Below, piece by piece: positions 15,904 to 24,939 of a DNA stretch of 64,000 nucleotides (positions are counted from its first letter, which is position 1; every line of letters begins with the position of its first letter). The notes below the pieces were generated by a model. It was not told the origin of the DNA. It was given only the letters and a program-made list of their open reading frames with translations, and ran no database searches. Origin of the DNA: Sandaracinaceae bacterium (lineage in GTDB: Bacteria; Myxococcota_A; Polyangia; Polyangiales; Sandaracinaceae). The stretch spans positions 1-64,000 of the forward strand of contig JACKEC010000022.1 in NCBI GenBank assembly GCA_020633195.1, in the 5' to 3' direction. The position numbers and the translations under genes are program-made.

Positions 15904-17079
15904 ATGATCGCGAGGATCGGCGTCGCGCTCGTGCTCGCGGTCGGCTGCGTGGCGCCCGTCGATCCGGCGAGCTGCGTCGGGTGCGCCGCGCCGCTCGAGC
16001 CGGCCGACCCGTGCGCGGGCCTCGACTGCGCCGGCTGCCTCGACCGCGTGGATCGCCCCGAGGCCGCCGCGCTCGTCCGGAGCGCGGAGGGGCTCGACGC
16101 CCTCGCGACCGAGCTCGAGGCCACGCTCGCAGAGGGCTGCGACGTGATGGTGGCGCAGCTCGATCTGCGCGACGCCCCGACCGGGCTCGACGCCTGCCCC
16201 GTCGTCACCGCCGAGGTCGCGCGACGGGTGCGGGACCTGCTGCCGCTCGGGGTTCGCCTCTCCGTCGCGGACGAGCCCGCGCTCTGCTCCACCGCGCTCG
16301 CCGCCGCCGCGGACTGCCTCGCGCGCTGCGACGTCGAAGCGCTAGTCGACGAGGTGATCGAGTGCGACGGCGAGCTCCTCGGCGCGTGCGACGGCGTCTG
16401 CGACGGCGTGTGCCACGGCCAGTGCGGCGCGACGTGCGAGGGCACCTGCTCCGACTTCTGCGACGGGGCGTGCGACGCGAGCTGCGTCGGCGTCTGCGAC
16501 GGCGCCTGCCCCACCGTCGATCGCGACGGCCGGTGCCTCGTGTTCTGCGACGGCCGCTGTGATCTCGGCGCGTGCGACGGGACCTGCACTGGGGCCTGCT
16601 CCGGCGTCTGCACGGAGGCGTGCGCGGGGAGCTGCGAGGGCACCTGCATCGGCGCGTGCGACGGCGGCTGGGAGCCCGCGTGCGGCGGCGTCGTGGCCGT
16701 CCGCTCCGAGCGCTGCGGCCTCGCCTGCACCGCGGCCGCGGCCCTCACCGCGACCTGCCCCGTCCCCGAGGTCCGCGTCCGCGGCCCCGAGGCCGAAGAC
16801 CCGCGCGACCACGGCCTGATCGATCAGCTCGTCCTCACCGCGTCGCGTCACTACGAGCCCCTCTACGCGCTCGAGGCGCGCGTCCGCCTCACCCTCGCAC
16901 CCTGGCTCGAGGCGTTCGCGGCCGCTGTCGAAGCAGCGGCGAGCGGGGACCCCGACGGCTGCCTCCCCGACCACGCCGTCCTCGCCCGCGCCGCGCTCGC
17001 GCGCATCGAGGCGGTCCGCGCCACCTCCGTCGCGCTCATCGCGGCGGCGGAGGACTCGATCGGGGAGAAGCTCGACTAG
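15904..17079 (+). CDS. Cysteine-rich secreted lipoprotein with Cys every fourth residue
   Basis: The 391-residue product starts with a signal peptide and lipobox (VLAVGC, cysteine near residue 15). The central part (about residues 161-255) places cysteine every four residues more than 20 times, in units such as CDGV, CEGT, CDGA, CTGA. Flanking regions are helical (residues 30-150 and 280-391) and hold few cysteines. Such spacing could build a disulfide-rich rod or bind metal, but I know no experimentally defined family for it. ATG 15892 is an alternative start. Its last 44 bases overlap the 3' end of the convergent EGF-repeat gene. Confidence 0.75.
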   Translation: MIARIGVALVLAVGCVAPVDPASCVGCAAPLEPADPCAGLDCAGCLDRVDRPEAAALVRSAEGLDALATELEATLAEGCDVMVAQLDLRDAPTGLDACPVVTAEVARRVRDLLPLGVRLSVADEPALCSTALAAAADCLARCDVEALVDEVIECDGELLGACDGVCDGVCHGQCGATCEGTCSDFCDGACDASCVGVCDGACPTVDRDGRCLVFCDGRCDLGACDGTCTGACSGVCTEACAGSCEGTCIGACDGGWEPACGGVVAVRSERCGLACTAAAALTATCPVPEVRVRGPEAEDPRDHGLIDQLVLTASRHYEPLYALEARVRLTLAPWLEAFAAAVEAAASGDPDGCLPDHAVLARAALARIEAVRATSVALIAAAEDSIGEKLD

Positions 17080-19510
17080 CCCGGCGGCGGCGGACGACGA
17101 GGCCGAGCAAGCCCAGGAGCAGCGCGCTCCACGGGGCGCCGGAGGAGGGCGTCGCGCGGCAGGAGCAGCCGCCGTCGGTGGGCGTCTCCTCCATCATCGT
17201 GTCCGGCCCGGCGTCGCCCGGGTCCCCGCAGCGGTCGAGGCAGGCGGTGGGATCGCCGAGCGCGAGCTCGCCAGGGTCGCAGAGCTCGCCGGTGTCGACG
17301 ACGCCGTCGCCGCAGAAGGCCTCGCGGCAGGTGGTGCGGCAGCCGTCGACGGTGCCGTCGTCGTTGGCGTCGCCCTCGTCGCAGCCCTCGCCGGTGTCGA
17401 CGATGCCGTCGCCGCACGCGGGGAGGCTGCAGTCGGTGCGGCACGCGTCGGGCGCGTCGGCGTTCTCGTCGCCGTCGTCGCACTCCTCGGAGAGGTCGAC
17501 GAAGCGATCGCCGCAGGTGTCGAGGCAGGTGCTCGCGCCGCCCTCGGGCTCGTAGCAGGACCACCCGCGCTCGACGCGGCAGTCGGCGTTGCAGCCGTCG
17601 CCGTCCTCCACGTTGCCGTCGTCGCACAGCTCGCCGCGGCCGACCGAGCCGTCGCCGCACGCGCTCACGCAGTCGCCGGCCTCGTTCCGGGCCAGGCCCG
17701 GCAGGCACACGCAGAGCGGCGCGGTGCCGATCTGGTTGATGCATCGCTCGGAGGTGTCGCAGCCGTCCGTGCTCTCGGCGCACTCGTCGATGTCGAGGCA
17801 CTCGAAGCCCGAGCCGCGGAAGCCCGGCAGGCAGGTGCAGGTGAAGCCGCCCACGATGTTCTCGCAGCTCGCGTTCGGATCGCACGTGTCGGTGCCGTCC
17901 TCGCACTCGTCAACGTCGTCGCAGACGAAGCCGTCGCCGACGTAGCCAGCGCCGCAGACGCAGTGCCAGTCGCCGGGCAGGTTCTCGCAGCGCGCGGCCG
18001 TCGAGCACCGGCTCGTGGTCTCGGGGCTGAGGCACTCGTCGACGTCGGCGCACGTGCGTCCGTCGCCGACCCAGCCGTCGTCGCAGGCGCAGCTCCAGCT
18101 CCCGGGCGTGTTGGTGCAGATCGCCTGCGGCGCGCAGTCGTCGCTGCCCTCGGCGCACTCGTCGATCTCCGAGCACCCGACGAGGCCGTCGCCGCGGTAG
18201 CCCGCGTTGCAGACGCACGCGTACGAGCCGACGCGGTTGGTGCACCGCGAGTTGGGGTCGCACCGGCCGGCGAGGACGGGGTCCATGCACTCGTCGATGT
18301 CGGAGCACCGCCGCCCGTCCCCCGCGTAGCCGGAGTTGCAGCTGCAAGTGAAGCTGCCGGGGGTGTTCCGGCAGGTGGCGTTGCCGTCGCAGTCGTCGAG
18401 GCCCATGCGGCACTCGTCGATGTCGAGGCAGCCGCTCGGGCCGACGCCGGTGCCCGTGTAGCCGGCCGGACAAGTGCAGGTCCAGTCGCCGGAGCGCATG
18501 GAGCGATCCATGCAGATCGCGACGGGGTGGCAGTTGTCGAGGCCCGCGGTGCACTCGTCGGCGAGCACGCACGTGGTGCCGTTGAACGCGTAGCCGGTCT
18601 GGCAGGTGCACGTGTAGCCGGGCGCCGACCAGCTCGTGAGCGGGCGCTCGGTGCAGCCGGTCCCGAAGCTGCCGCACGGGTTGGTCGCGCACTCGTTGAT
18701 GTTGGTGCAGCCGGTGCCCGGCGAGCGGCCGTTGCCCGTGTAGCCCGCGTGCGGGCAGTTGCAGGTGTAGGCCGCCGACGAGCCGGGCGTGTCGACGCAC
18801 GTCGCGATCGCCACGCACGTGTCGGTGCCCGCCGCGCACGCGTCGGTCAGCGTGCAGGCCGTGCCGGAGTCGGTGTAGCCCGCGGGGCACGTGCAGTCGT
18901 AGCCGGGGCTCGACCAGCCGGAGCCGATCGAGCGCTGCGCGCAGCTCCCTGGAGAGCACGGGTTGCCGGAGCACTCGTTCGGATCGAGGCAGTTGTTCGT
19001 CCACAGCGTGTCGGACGCCGACGTCGCCGGAGAGGTGCCCGTGACGCACCGGTACGAGAGGATGTAGTTGTTCGTGCCAGTGGTGGAGAACGTCGCGAGG
19101 ATCTGGACGTTGCTCGACCCGCAGTCGATCCAGGTCCCGGGGAACGTCGCGGCGGTGAGCATGTTGCAGCCGACCGTCTCGGCGCCGCGGGGCAGGCCGG
19201 CCGACCGAGCCGCGGTGTTGAGCTCGGTCCCGTTGCTCGTGCCGTCGCCGTCGGTGTCACCGGACGCGACCGCCGCGTAGCTGCCGGCCGAGCGGAACGC
19301 GCGACCGAAGGGGTTCAGGCACGGCGCGCGGGGGTGCACCGTGCTGGCGTTGCAGGAGCCGCCGCCGCTCGGGTGCACGTGGCAGTCGTTGCACTCGTAC
19401 GCGATCGCGGGCGGGAAGCTCGCGTCCACGTACGTCGGGTAGGCGTGCGCCACCCCGGGCAGGAGCCCCATGCACGCGAACCAGAAGAAGCCGAGGGCGT
19501 GGACGCGCAT
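17036..19510 (-). CDS. Secreted EGF-repeat protein with MYXO-CTERM-type tail
   Basis: The 824-residue protein has a signal peptide ending near VAHA (residue 23). A single CNDCH motif at about 40-44, inside an N-terminal domain with a calcium-type DTDGDGTSNGTE loop, resembles a haem c site. About ten EGF-like modules follow (residues 180-590), many of the calcium-binding DIDEC/DVDEC type. Next come DUF4215-like Cys repeats (CGDGIVDTGEGCDEGD and relatives, 600-770). The C-terminus has GGCSCR, a hydrophobic helix and RRRR, the three-part MYXO-CTERM pattern linked to cell-surface sorting in myxobacteria. A surface adhesin or structural protein is likely. The 3' end overlaps the neighbouring gene. 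Confidence 0.88.
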   Translation of the reverse strand: MRVHALGFFWFACMGLLPGVAHAYPTYVDASFPPAIAYECNDCHVHPSGGGSCNASTVHPRAPCLNPFGRAFRSAGSYAAVASGDTDGDGTSNGTELNTAARSAGLPRGAETVGCNMLTAATFPGTWIDCGSSNVQILATFSTTGTNNYILSYRCVTGTSPATSASDTLWTNNCLDPNECSGNPCSPGSCAQRSIGSGWSSPGYDCTCPAGYTDSGTACTLTDACAAGTDTCVAIATCVDTPGSSAAYTCNCPHAGYTGNGRSPGTGCTNINECATNPCGSFGTGCTERPLTSWSAPGYTCTCQTGYAFNGTTCVLADECTAGLDNCHPVAICMDRSMRSGDWTCTCPAGYTGTGVGPSGCLDIDECRMGLDDCDGNATCRNTPGSFTCSCNSGYAGDGRRCSDIDECMDPVLAGRCDPNSRCTNRVGSYACVCNAGYRGDGLVGCSEIDECAEGSDDCAPQAICTNTPGSWSCACDDGWVGDGRTCADVDECLSPETTSRCSTAARCENLPGDWHCVCGAGYVGDGFVCDDVDECEDGTDTCDPNASCENIVGGFTCTCLPGFRGSGFECLDIDECAESTDGCDTSERCINQIGTAPLCVCLPGLARNEAGDCVSACGDGSVGRGELCDDGNVEDGDGCNADCRVERGWSCYEPEGGASTCLDTCGDRFVDLSEECDDGDENADAPDACRTDCSLPACGDGIVDTGEGCDEGDANDDGTVDGCRTTCREAFCGDGVVDTGELCDPGELALGDPTACLDRCGDPGDAGPDTMMEETPTDGGCSCRATPSSGAPWSALLLGLLGLVVRRRRASRASPRSSPPPPR

Positions 19511-19565
19511 CGAGGTCGGGACGTGGCGACAGAGTACATCGACCCGAGGCGCTCGGCACGGGTCG

Positions 19566-20972
19566 TCAGACCGGCATCGTCTCGCCGGGCGCCGGCGCCT
19601 TCACCTCGGTGAAGCCGCGCGCCTCGAGGTCGGCCTGCAGCGCGCGCTGGCTCACCGGCTCGCCGTGCACGAGCGCGACGCGGCGGAGCGAGCCGCGCTC
19701 GCGCACCGCCTCGGCGAAGTCGATCAGATCCGACCGGTCCGCGTGCGCCGAGAACCCGTTGAGGACCACGACCTCGCAGAGGCGATCGCGCTCGACGCCG
19801 AAGATGGGGACGCGGAGCCGCTTCTCGACGAGGCGCCGACCGAGCGTGTGCTGCGCCTGCCAGCCGACGATGAGCACGGTGTGCTTCTTGGACTCGATGA
19901 TCGACTTGAGGTGATGGATGATCCGGCCGCTCTCGCACATCCCGCTGGCGCTGATGATCACCGCCGGCTCGTCGCTGGTGCTGATGGCCTTCGACTCCTC
20001 CACCGACGACGTGTAGGTGAGACCGGGGAAGTCGAACGGCGACTCGCCCTGGCGCAGCATCTCGCGCATCTCCGCGTCGTAGCAGTCGGGGTGCATCCGG
20101 AAGACGTCGGTGAGCCGCACCGTCAGCGGCGAGTCCACGTAGACCCGCAGGTTCGCGGGGAGCCGGCCCGCGGTCTGGAGGCGCTTCAGCGCGAACACGA
20201 TCTCCTGCGCGCGCTCGAGCGCGAACGACGGGATCACCACCTTGCCGCCGCGCCCGTGGGTGCGCTCGATCACCTCGGCGAGCGCGTCGTCCATCCGCTC
20301 GATCGGGTCGTGCTCGCGGTCGCCGTAGGTGCTCTCCATGATCAGGAAGTGCGCGCCGCTCGGGATCTCCGGGTCCCGGAGGATCGGCATGTTGCGGCGC
20401 CCGAGATCGCCGCTGAACACGACGCGCCGGTGGGCGCCCACGTCGTCGACGTCGAGCACGACGATCGCGCTCCCGAGCACGTGCCCCGCGTCGAGGTAGG
20501 TGAGCTCGACGCCAGGCGCGATCTTCGTCTTCCGGTGGTAGGGGATGGGGACCATGTGCTCGAGCAGCTTCACCACGTCGTCCACGTCGTAGAGCGGCTC
20601 GATCGGCTCGCCGAAGGCCTCGCCTTCCTCGATCTTCCGGTTGAGGTAGCGCGCGTCCTGGGCCTGGATCATCGCCGCGTCCTCGAGCATCGCCGCGCAC
20701 AGGTCGCGCGTGGCGGGCGTGCAGAACACCTCGCCGGTGAACCCGTTCTTGTGGAGCATCGGCAAGAGCCCGCTGTGATCGATGTGCGCGTGGCTGAGCA
20801 CGCAGACGTCGATGTCCCGAGGTCGGAACGGGAGGTTCTTGTTCTTCTGGTACGCGTCGCCGCGCCGGCCTTGATAGAGGCCGCACTCGAGCAGGACGGT
20901 GGCCTCCGGCGTGCGCACGACGTGCATCGAGCCGGTGACGGTTTGGGCGGCGCCGAAGAACTGGATCTCCAC
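19566..20972 (-). CDS. Beta-CASP metallo-beta-lactamase-fold RNase-like hydrolase
   Basis: The 468-residue enzyme shows the full set of metallo-beta-lactamase motifs: HAHIDH at residues 61-66, DAGHVLGSA near 163, and FSGDLGRRNMPIL near 188. The beta-CASP part follows with MESTYGDREH, VVIPSFALERAQE, ISASGMCESGR and NGFSAHADRSDLIDF. It matches the CPSF73/YsH1-like group (COG1236), which cleaves RNA using two zinc ions. A role in RNA processing or decay is therefore likely. Length is typical. The GTG start is seven bases from TACGCT with no ribosome-binding site. Confidence 0.9.
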   Translation of the reverse strand: MEIQFFGAAQTVTGSMHVVRTPEATVLLECGLYQGRRGDAYQKNKNLPFRPRDIDVCVLSHAHIDHSGLLPMLHKNGFTGEVFCTPATRDLCAAMLEDAAMIQAQDARYLNRKIEEGEAFGEPIEPLYDVDDVVKLLEHMVPIPYHRKTKIAPGVELTYLDAGHVLGSAIVVLDVDDVGAHRRVVFSGDLGRRNMPILRDPEIPSGAHFLIMESTYGDREHDPIERMDDALAEVIERTHGRGGKVVIPSFALERAQEIVFALKRLQTAGRLPANLRVYVDSPLTVRLTDVFRMHPDCYDAEMREMLRQGESPFDFPGLTYTSSVEESKAISTSDEPAVIISASGMCESGRIIHHLKSIIESKKHTVLIVGWQAQHTLGRRLVEKRLRVPIFGVERDRLCEVVVLNGFSAHADRSDLIDFAEAVRERGSLRRVALVHGEPVSQRALQADLEARGFTEVKAPAPGETMPV

Positions 20973-20979
20973 GACGGCG

Positions 20980-20985
20980 AGCGTA
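20980..20985 (-). promoter_or_regulatory. Putative -10 box (TACGCT) of the beta-CASP gene
   Basis: TACGCT on the minus strand precedes GTG 20972 by seven bases. It lies in the 21-base gap after the stop of the upstream lipoprotein gene. Confidence 0.4.
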
Positions 20986-20993
20986 CTCCGGGG

Positions 20994-22412
20994 TCAGCGC
21001 CCCTGGAGCGGGATTCCGAGCGTGTCGCGCGTGCCCGGGTGCTCGGCGGTCGTCCAGATCAGGCGCTCGGCGCGCTCGACGTAGAGGTCCTCGCACCCGT
21101 ACGGCCACGCGGTGATCGCGCTGTCGAGGCCGGGCCGCGTGCGGTAGAGCCGGCCCCACGACGACGCGGTCTGGCTGGAGCTCGAGAGGTAGTAGACCCC
21201 CTCGTAGGTCACGCCGCCCTGCATTCGCGTCTGCGCCGCGAGCGCCGCGTCGACCGCGTAGACGCGGCCGCCGCTCGCCGCGAGCCAGCCCGTCGCCGGG
21301 TCGAGGGCCCAGCGCGCGACGCGGCCGTCCGCGTCGCCCGAGTGGTACTCGCCGCTCACCAGCACGGGCGGTGACTCGCTGCGGTCGAGCCCGACGAACG
21401 AGAAGCGGATCGGGCACGAGTCGGACGCGAGCTGGTAGCGCGCGATCTGCGGGACCGCGTAGCGGTAGCCGTGCGCGTCGCTGCGCGCGCCGGAGAATCC
21501 GATGCGCTCGGTGTCGTCCGTGTTCGTCGGCTCGAAGATCCGCGACAGGTCGAAGACGCGGAAGCCCTGGGTCGTGTCGGCGACGTAGAGCCTGTCGCCG
21601 AACCACACGATGCCGCCCGCGTGGAGCGCCGCGCCCGAGCCGGTCTCGGTGCTCACGAAGCTCGGGTCCGCCGCGGTGCCCGACGGCGTGACGAGGAGCA
21701 GGTGCCGGTACTGGATGGAGGTCGGATCGGTGAAGTCGACGAGGCTCAGGCGCGTGCCCTTCGTCGGGCGCGCGTCGGTGTTGTGGTACCAGCTCACGAG
21801 CACGACCCGGCGCCCGTCCACTCGCCCGGCGGCGTTGGCGTCGCTCGAGCCGGTGATGCCCTGCGGGTACCAGTAGTCGACCGTCTCGTCGCCGTCGTTC
21901 CACCGGAACCCGACCCACGCGTGGCTGCTCATGCGGTCGGCGTTGCGGGTCGAGATCCCCGCGCGTCCGGTTCGGTTCAGCGCCCCGAGGACGTCCGAGA
22001 TCGTGCGCGCTCCGCCCGCGCGAGCGACCAGCGCGTCGACCCGTGGGTCGGGCGCGCCGGGCGCGTCGAGCACGAACGAGCAGCCGTCGAGGGACTCCAT
22101 GCGGTGCTCGGTCGGGCTCGCGGTGACGCCGGTGCAGTCGGGGGCACCCACGCAACGCGGCGGCGGACCGGCGTCCACCGCGCCGGCGTCGAGGTCGCCC
22201 GCGTCGCGGGCCTCCGCGTCGAGGTCGCCCGCGTCGAGCTCTCCCGCGTCCAGGTCCCCCGGCGCGCCGTCGACCGGCTCGACGTGCGCATCCACGATCG
22301 GCGCCGACCCGTCACGGCCTCCGCCGTCCGTCGACGCGTCGCCGTCGGTCGGGGTCTCGCCGCCGCAGGCCGCGAGGAGGAGCGCGAGGGAGAGATGCAG
22401 CAGGGAGCGCAC
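20994..22412 (-). CDS. Secreted lipoprotein, probable beta-propeller, function unknown
   Basis: The 472-residue product begins with a lipoprotein signal (LHLSLALLLAACGG, cysteine near residue 16). It continues with an Asp/Gly/Ala-rich linker of repeated DAGDLDA units (residues 20-80), a common spacer of myxobacterial lipoproteins. The rest has repeated segments such as RRVVLVSWYHNTD, DRLYVADTTQGFRVFDLSR and GGVTYEGVYYLSSSS that look like propeller blades. I see no catalytic motif. The start GTG 22412 keeps the signal peptide and lies seven bases from TATCGT. An eating, binding or sensing role cannot be told from sequence. Confidence 0.72.
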   Translation of the reverse strand: MRSLLHLSLALLLAACGGETPTDGDASTDGGGRDGSAPIVDAHVEPVDGAPGDLDAGELDAGDLDAEARDAGDLDAGAVDAGPPPRCVGAPDCTGVTASPTEHRMESLDGCSFVLDAPGAPDPRVDALVARAGGARTISDVLGALNRTGRAGISTRNADRMSSHAWVGFRWNDGDETVDYWYPQGITGSSDANAAGRVDGRRVVLVSWYHNTDARPTKGTRLSLVDFTDPTSIQYRHLLLVTPSGTAADPSFVSTETGSGAALHAGGIVWFGDRLYVADTTQGFRVFDLSRIFEPTNTDDTERIGFSGARSDAHGYRYAVPQIARYQLASDSCPIRFSFVGLDRSESPPVLVSGEYHSGDADGRVARWALDPATGWLAASGGRVYAVDAALAAQTRMQGGVTYEGVYYLSSSSQTASSWGRLYRTRPGLDSAITAWPYGCEDLYVERAERLIWTTAEHPGTRDTLGIPLQGR

Positions 22413-22419
22413 GGGTCCC

Positions 22420-22425
22420 ACGATA
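22420..22425 (-). promoter_or_regulatory. Putative -10 box (TATCGT) of the propeller lipoprotein gene
   Basis: TATCGT on the minus strand is seven bases from GTG 22412, with no ribosome-binding site. Confidence 0.4.
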
Positions 22426-22441
22426 CCCGAGGACGGGTCCC

Positions 22442-23350
22442 TCACGCGCGCGTCGCGCACACCTCGCGGACGCAGCCTCGCAGCCAGCGGTGCGCGGGGT
22501 CCGCGTCGAGCCGCGGGTGCCACATCAGCGCGATCGGGATCGGCGGCGTCGCGAACGGGAGCGCGAAGGTCCGCATCCCCGCGCGCAGGCTCTCGGTGTG
22601 TCGCTCGGGGACGGTGGCGACGAGGTCCGAGGCGCGGGCGAGCGCGATCGCGGAGGCGAACCCGCCCACGATCACCGGGACGTCGCGCTCGCGACCGCGC
22701 TCACGAAGCGGGCCGTCGATCGGTCCCGGCGAGGCGCGACCCGCGGCGACGTGGCGCGCCACCTCGACGTGCTTCGCGTTCGCGTAGCGGGCGAGCGTGA
22801 CCCGGGCCTCGCCGAGCGGGTGGCCCTCGCGCACCACGCCCACGAACCGATCCGTGAACAGCTTCGAGGTGCGCACCTCGGGGCCCGTCACGCCGCTCAC
22901 GACGCCGGTGTCGAGGTCCACCGACCCGACGCGCAGCGGCTCGGTGTCGGGCCCGACCTTGGGCACGAAGCGGAGCCTGACGCGCGGGGCGTCCTGGACG
23001 AGCCGCGCGGTGATCGCGGCGCCGAAGGTCTCCACGAACCCCTCGGCGCAGCGCAGCGTGAAGGTGCTCTCGATCGCCTCGAGCCGGATCGAGGCGGCCG
23101 GCCGGAGCAGCCCGACGGCCTCCTGCACGACGGGGCTCACGCGGCCGCGGAGCTCGAGCGCGCGCGGGGTCGGCACCAGGCTGCGGCCGGCGCGCACGAG
23201 GAGCGGGTCGCCGGTGGCCTGCCGCAGGCGCGCGAGGGTCCGGCTCATCGCCGAGGGGCTGAGGCGGAGGCGGCGCGAGGCGGCGGCGACGCTCTCCTCT
23301 TCGAGGAGGACGTCGAGCGCGAGGAGGAGGTTGAGATCGGGGTTCGACAC
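22442..23350 (-). CDS. LysR-family transcriptional regulator
   Basis: The 302-residue protein has the LysR winged helix-turn-helix at residues 4-62 (LNLLLALDVLLEEESVAAASRRL then SPSAMSRTLARLRQ). An effector-binding domain follows, including LVRAGRSLVPTPRALELR and the periplasmic-binding-like second half. It is divergent from the cupin/decarboxylase-like pair that starts at 23476, which it most likely controls, as is usual for LysR genes. The ligand is unknown. The GTG start is six bases from TACGCT and has no ribosome-binding site. Confidence 0.92.
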   Translation of the reverse strand: MSNPDLNLLLALDVLLEEESVAAASRRLRLSPSAMSRTLARLRQATGDPLLVRAGRSLVPTPRALELRGRVSPVVQEAVGLLRPAASIRLEAIESTFTLRCAEGFVETFGAAITARLVQDAPRVRLRFVPKVGPDTEPLRVGSVDLDTGVVSGVTGPEVRTSKLFTDRFVGVVREGHPLGEARVTLARYANAKHVEVARHVAAGRASPGPIDGPLRERGRERDVPVIVGGFASAIALARASDLVATVPERHTESLRAGMRTFALPFATPPIPIALMWHPRLDADPAHRWLRGCVREVCATRA

Positions 23351-23356
23351 CCCGGC

Positions 23357-23362
23357 AGCGTA
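23357..23362 (-). promoter_or_regulatory. Putative -10 box (TACGCT) of the lysR gene
   Basis: TACGCT on the minus strand is six bases from GTG 23350. The 125-base gap to the divergent cupin gene should also hold LysR-binding sites; I could not define them by eye. Confidence 0.45.
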
Positions 23363-23475
23363 GCCGCTCGAAATGAGGCGTTACATGCACGGATGAGCTG
23401 CGTCTCGTGCGTCTACCGCCATGTGTCGAGCGGGCGCAGGTTGGTCGCGATCGAACGACGCATGGAGGAAGACCG

Positions 23476-23997
23476 ATGACGAACGACGACGCGCTGCAGA
23501 GGTTCGTGACCGCCGCCCACGCCGCGTGGGGCCCGCTGGAGACCGAGAGGATCGAGTCGTACCGAGCCCTGATGGAGGGGCTCGCGCGGAGCTCCCCCCT
23601 CGAGCCGTGGCTCGGCCGGCTCCTCGCCGATCCCACCGAGGACGCGGTGCTCCACCGTGACGCCGACCACGGCTTCCAGCTCCGCGCTCACATCGAGCGC
23701 GAGGGCCGCTACCGGGTCCCCCACGACCACGGCGACGGCTGGGTGATCTACGCCGTGCAGCACGGCGAGATGGAGATGAGCACGTTCGCGCAGCACCCCG
23801 ACGCCGGCGACCGGCACCTGGTGCGACGGGAGACGTACCGCATGCGCGCGGGGGACTGCCGCGTCTTCCTGCCCGGCGACATCCACGACACGCGGTGCCT
23901 CTCCGACTCGGTGTTGATGCTCCGGCTCACCAGCACGGACCTCCGCGAGGAGGAGCGCGCGGGGCGCCTGACGCGCTACCCGGAGGCGGCGGCGTGA
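23476..23997 (+). CDS. Cysteine dioxygenase-like cupin protein
   Basis: The 173-residue protein is a small cupin. The metal-binding motif PHDHGDGWVIYAVQHGEMEM lies near residues 78-97, with two histidines and a glutamate in the expected spacing; a third histidine follows in DIHDTR near 138. The pattern is closest to cysteine dioxygenase-type cupins (iron, thiol oxidation), although a different substrate is possible. The ATG at 23476 has a strong GGAGGAAG site upstream. Its stop overlaps the next start as GTGA, so both are made together under probable LysR control. Confidence 0.8.
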   Translation: MTNDDALQRFVTAAHAAWGPLETERIESYRALMEGLARSSPLEPWLGRLLADPTEDAVLHRDADHGFQLRAHIEREGRYRVPHDHGDGWVIYAVQHGEMEMSTFAQHPDAGDRHLVRRETYRMRAGDCRVFLPGDIHDTRCLSDSVLMLRLTSTDLREEERAGRLTRYPEAAA

Positions 23998-24938
23998 GCG
24001 CGCTCGAGCTGACGCTCGCGACCAGCCCGTACGACTACCTGCAGCCGCTGCGCGACGGTCGGGTGCGGGCCGAGGGGCTGCGGCTGAACCTCCTGTCGGT
24101 GCCGAGCAGCGAGCGGCACCACCACATGCTGGAGCACGCCGCGTACGACGCGGCGGAGTTCTCGATGGGCACCTACCTGGTCATGCGCGCCCAGGGCCTC
24201 GACGTGCTGCGCGCGATCCCGTTCATCGCGCGCCGCATGTTCCCGCACCGCTTCTGCTTCGTGCGCGCGGACGGGGTCGAGCGCCCCGAGGACCTGCGGG
24301 GACGCCGCGTGGGCGTGCTGTCCTACCAGAACTCCCTCGCGCTCTGGCTGAAGGGCCTGCTCGCGCGTCAGCACGGGGTGAGGGCGACCGACGCGACCTG
24401 GGTGACCACGGGCGCCGAGCGCGTCCCCGTCGAGCTCCCCGCCGACATCCGCATCGAGCGGGCGCACGCCACCCTCGAGTCGCTGCTGCTCGCCGGGGAC
24501 ATCGACCTCATGGCCGCGCCGAACCTCCCGCGCTCGTGGCTCGAGGGCGACGGCCGGCTCCGGCCGCTGTTCGAGGATCCCGAGGCCGCCGAGCGCAGCT
24601 TCCATCGCGAGACCGGCGTCTTCCCCATCATGCACCCCGTCGTGATCCGCGAGGCGATCCTGGATCGTCACCCCTGGGTCGCCACGAGCCTCTTCGAAGC
24701 GCTGCGGGAGTCCCAACGCCTGCACGCCGAGGACGTCGCCCAGCCGCATCGCACCAGCGTCGTCTGGCCGCGCCGCGACGAGGAGCGCGCCTTCTTCGGC
24801 CGCGACCCCTTCGCCCAGGGCTTCGCCGCGAACCGACGCGACGTCGCCTCGTGGATCGAGCTCGCGGTCGAGCAGGGCCTCCTCCGAGAGCCGCTCCCGC
24901 CGGAGGCGCTCTTCGCGCCGATCACCCTCGAGACCTGA
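23994..24938 (+). CDS. 4,5-dihydroxyphthalate decarboxylase-like / substrate-binding-fold protein
   Basis: The 314-residue protein follows the order of the 4,5-dihydroxyphthalate decarboxylase group, which shares the periplasmic-binding fold of NMT1/THI5-like proteins. Landmarks are LTLATSPYDYLQPLRDGRV, EFSMGTYLVMRAQG, LRGRRVGVLSYQNSLALWLKG, GVFPIMHPVVIR and LPPEALFAPITLE. No signal peptide is present, so it acts in the cytoplasm. The coupled cupin suggests a catabolic step on an aromatic or sulfur compound, but the true substrate is unknown. GTG 23994 overlaps the cupin stop. It converges with a small lipoprotein gene one base beyond its stop. Confidence 0.8.
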   Translation: MSALELTLATSPYDYLQPLRDGRVRAEGLRLNLLSVPSSERHHHMLEHAAYDAAEFSMGTYLVMRAQGLDVLRAIPFIARRMFPHRFCFVRADGVERPEDLRGRRVGVLSYQNSLALWLKGLLARQHGVRATDATWVTTGAERVPVELPADIRIERAHATLESLLLAGDIDLMAAPNLPRSWLEGDGRLRPLFEDPEAAERSFHRETGVFPIMHPVVIREAILDRHPWVATSLFEALRESQRLHAEDVAQPHRTSVVWPRRDEERAFFGRDPFAQGFAANRRDVASWIELAVEQGLLREPLPPEALFAPITLET

Positions 24939-24939
24939 G

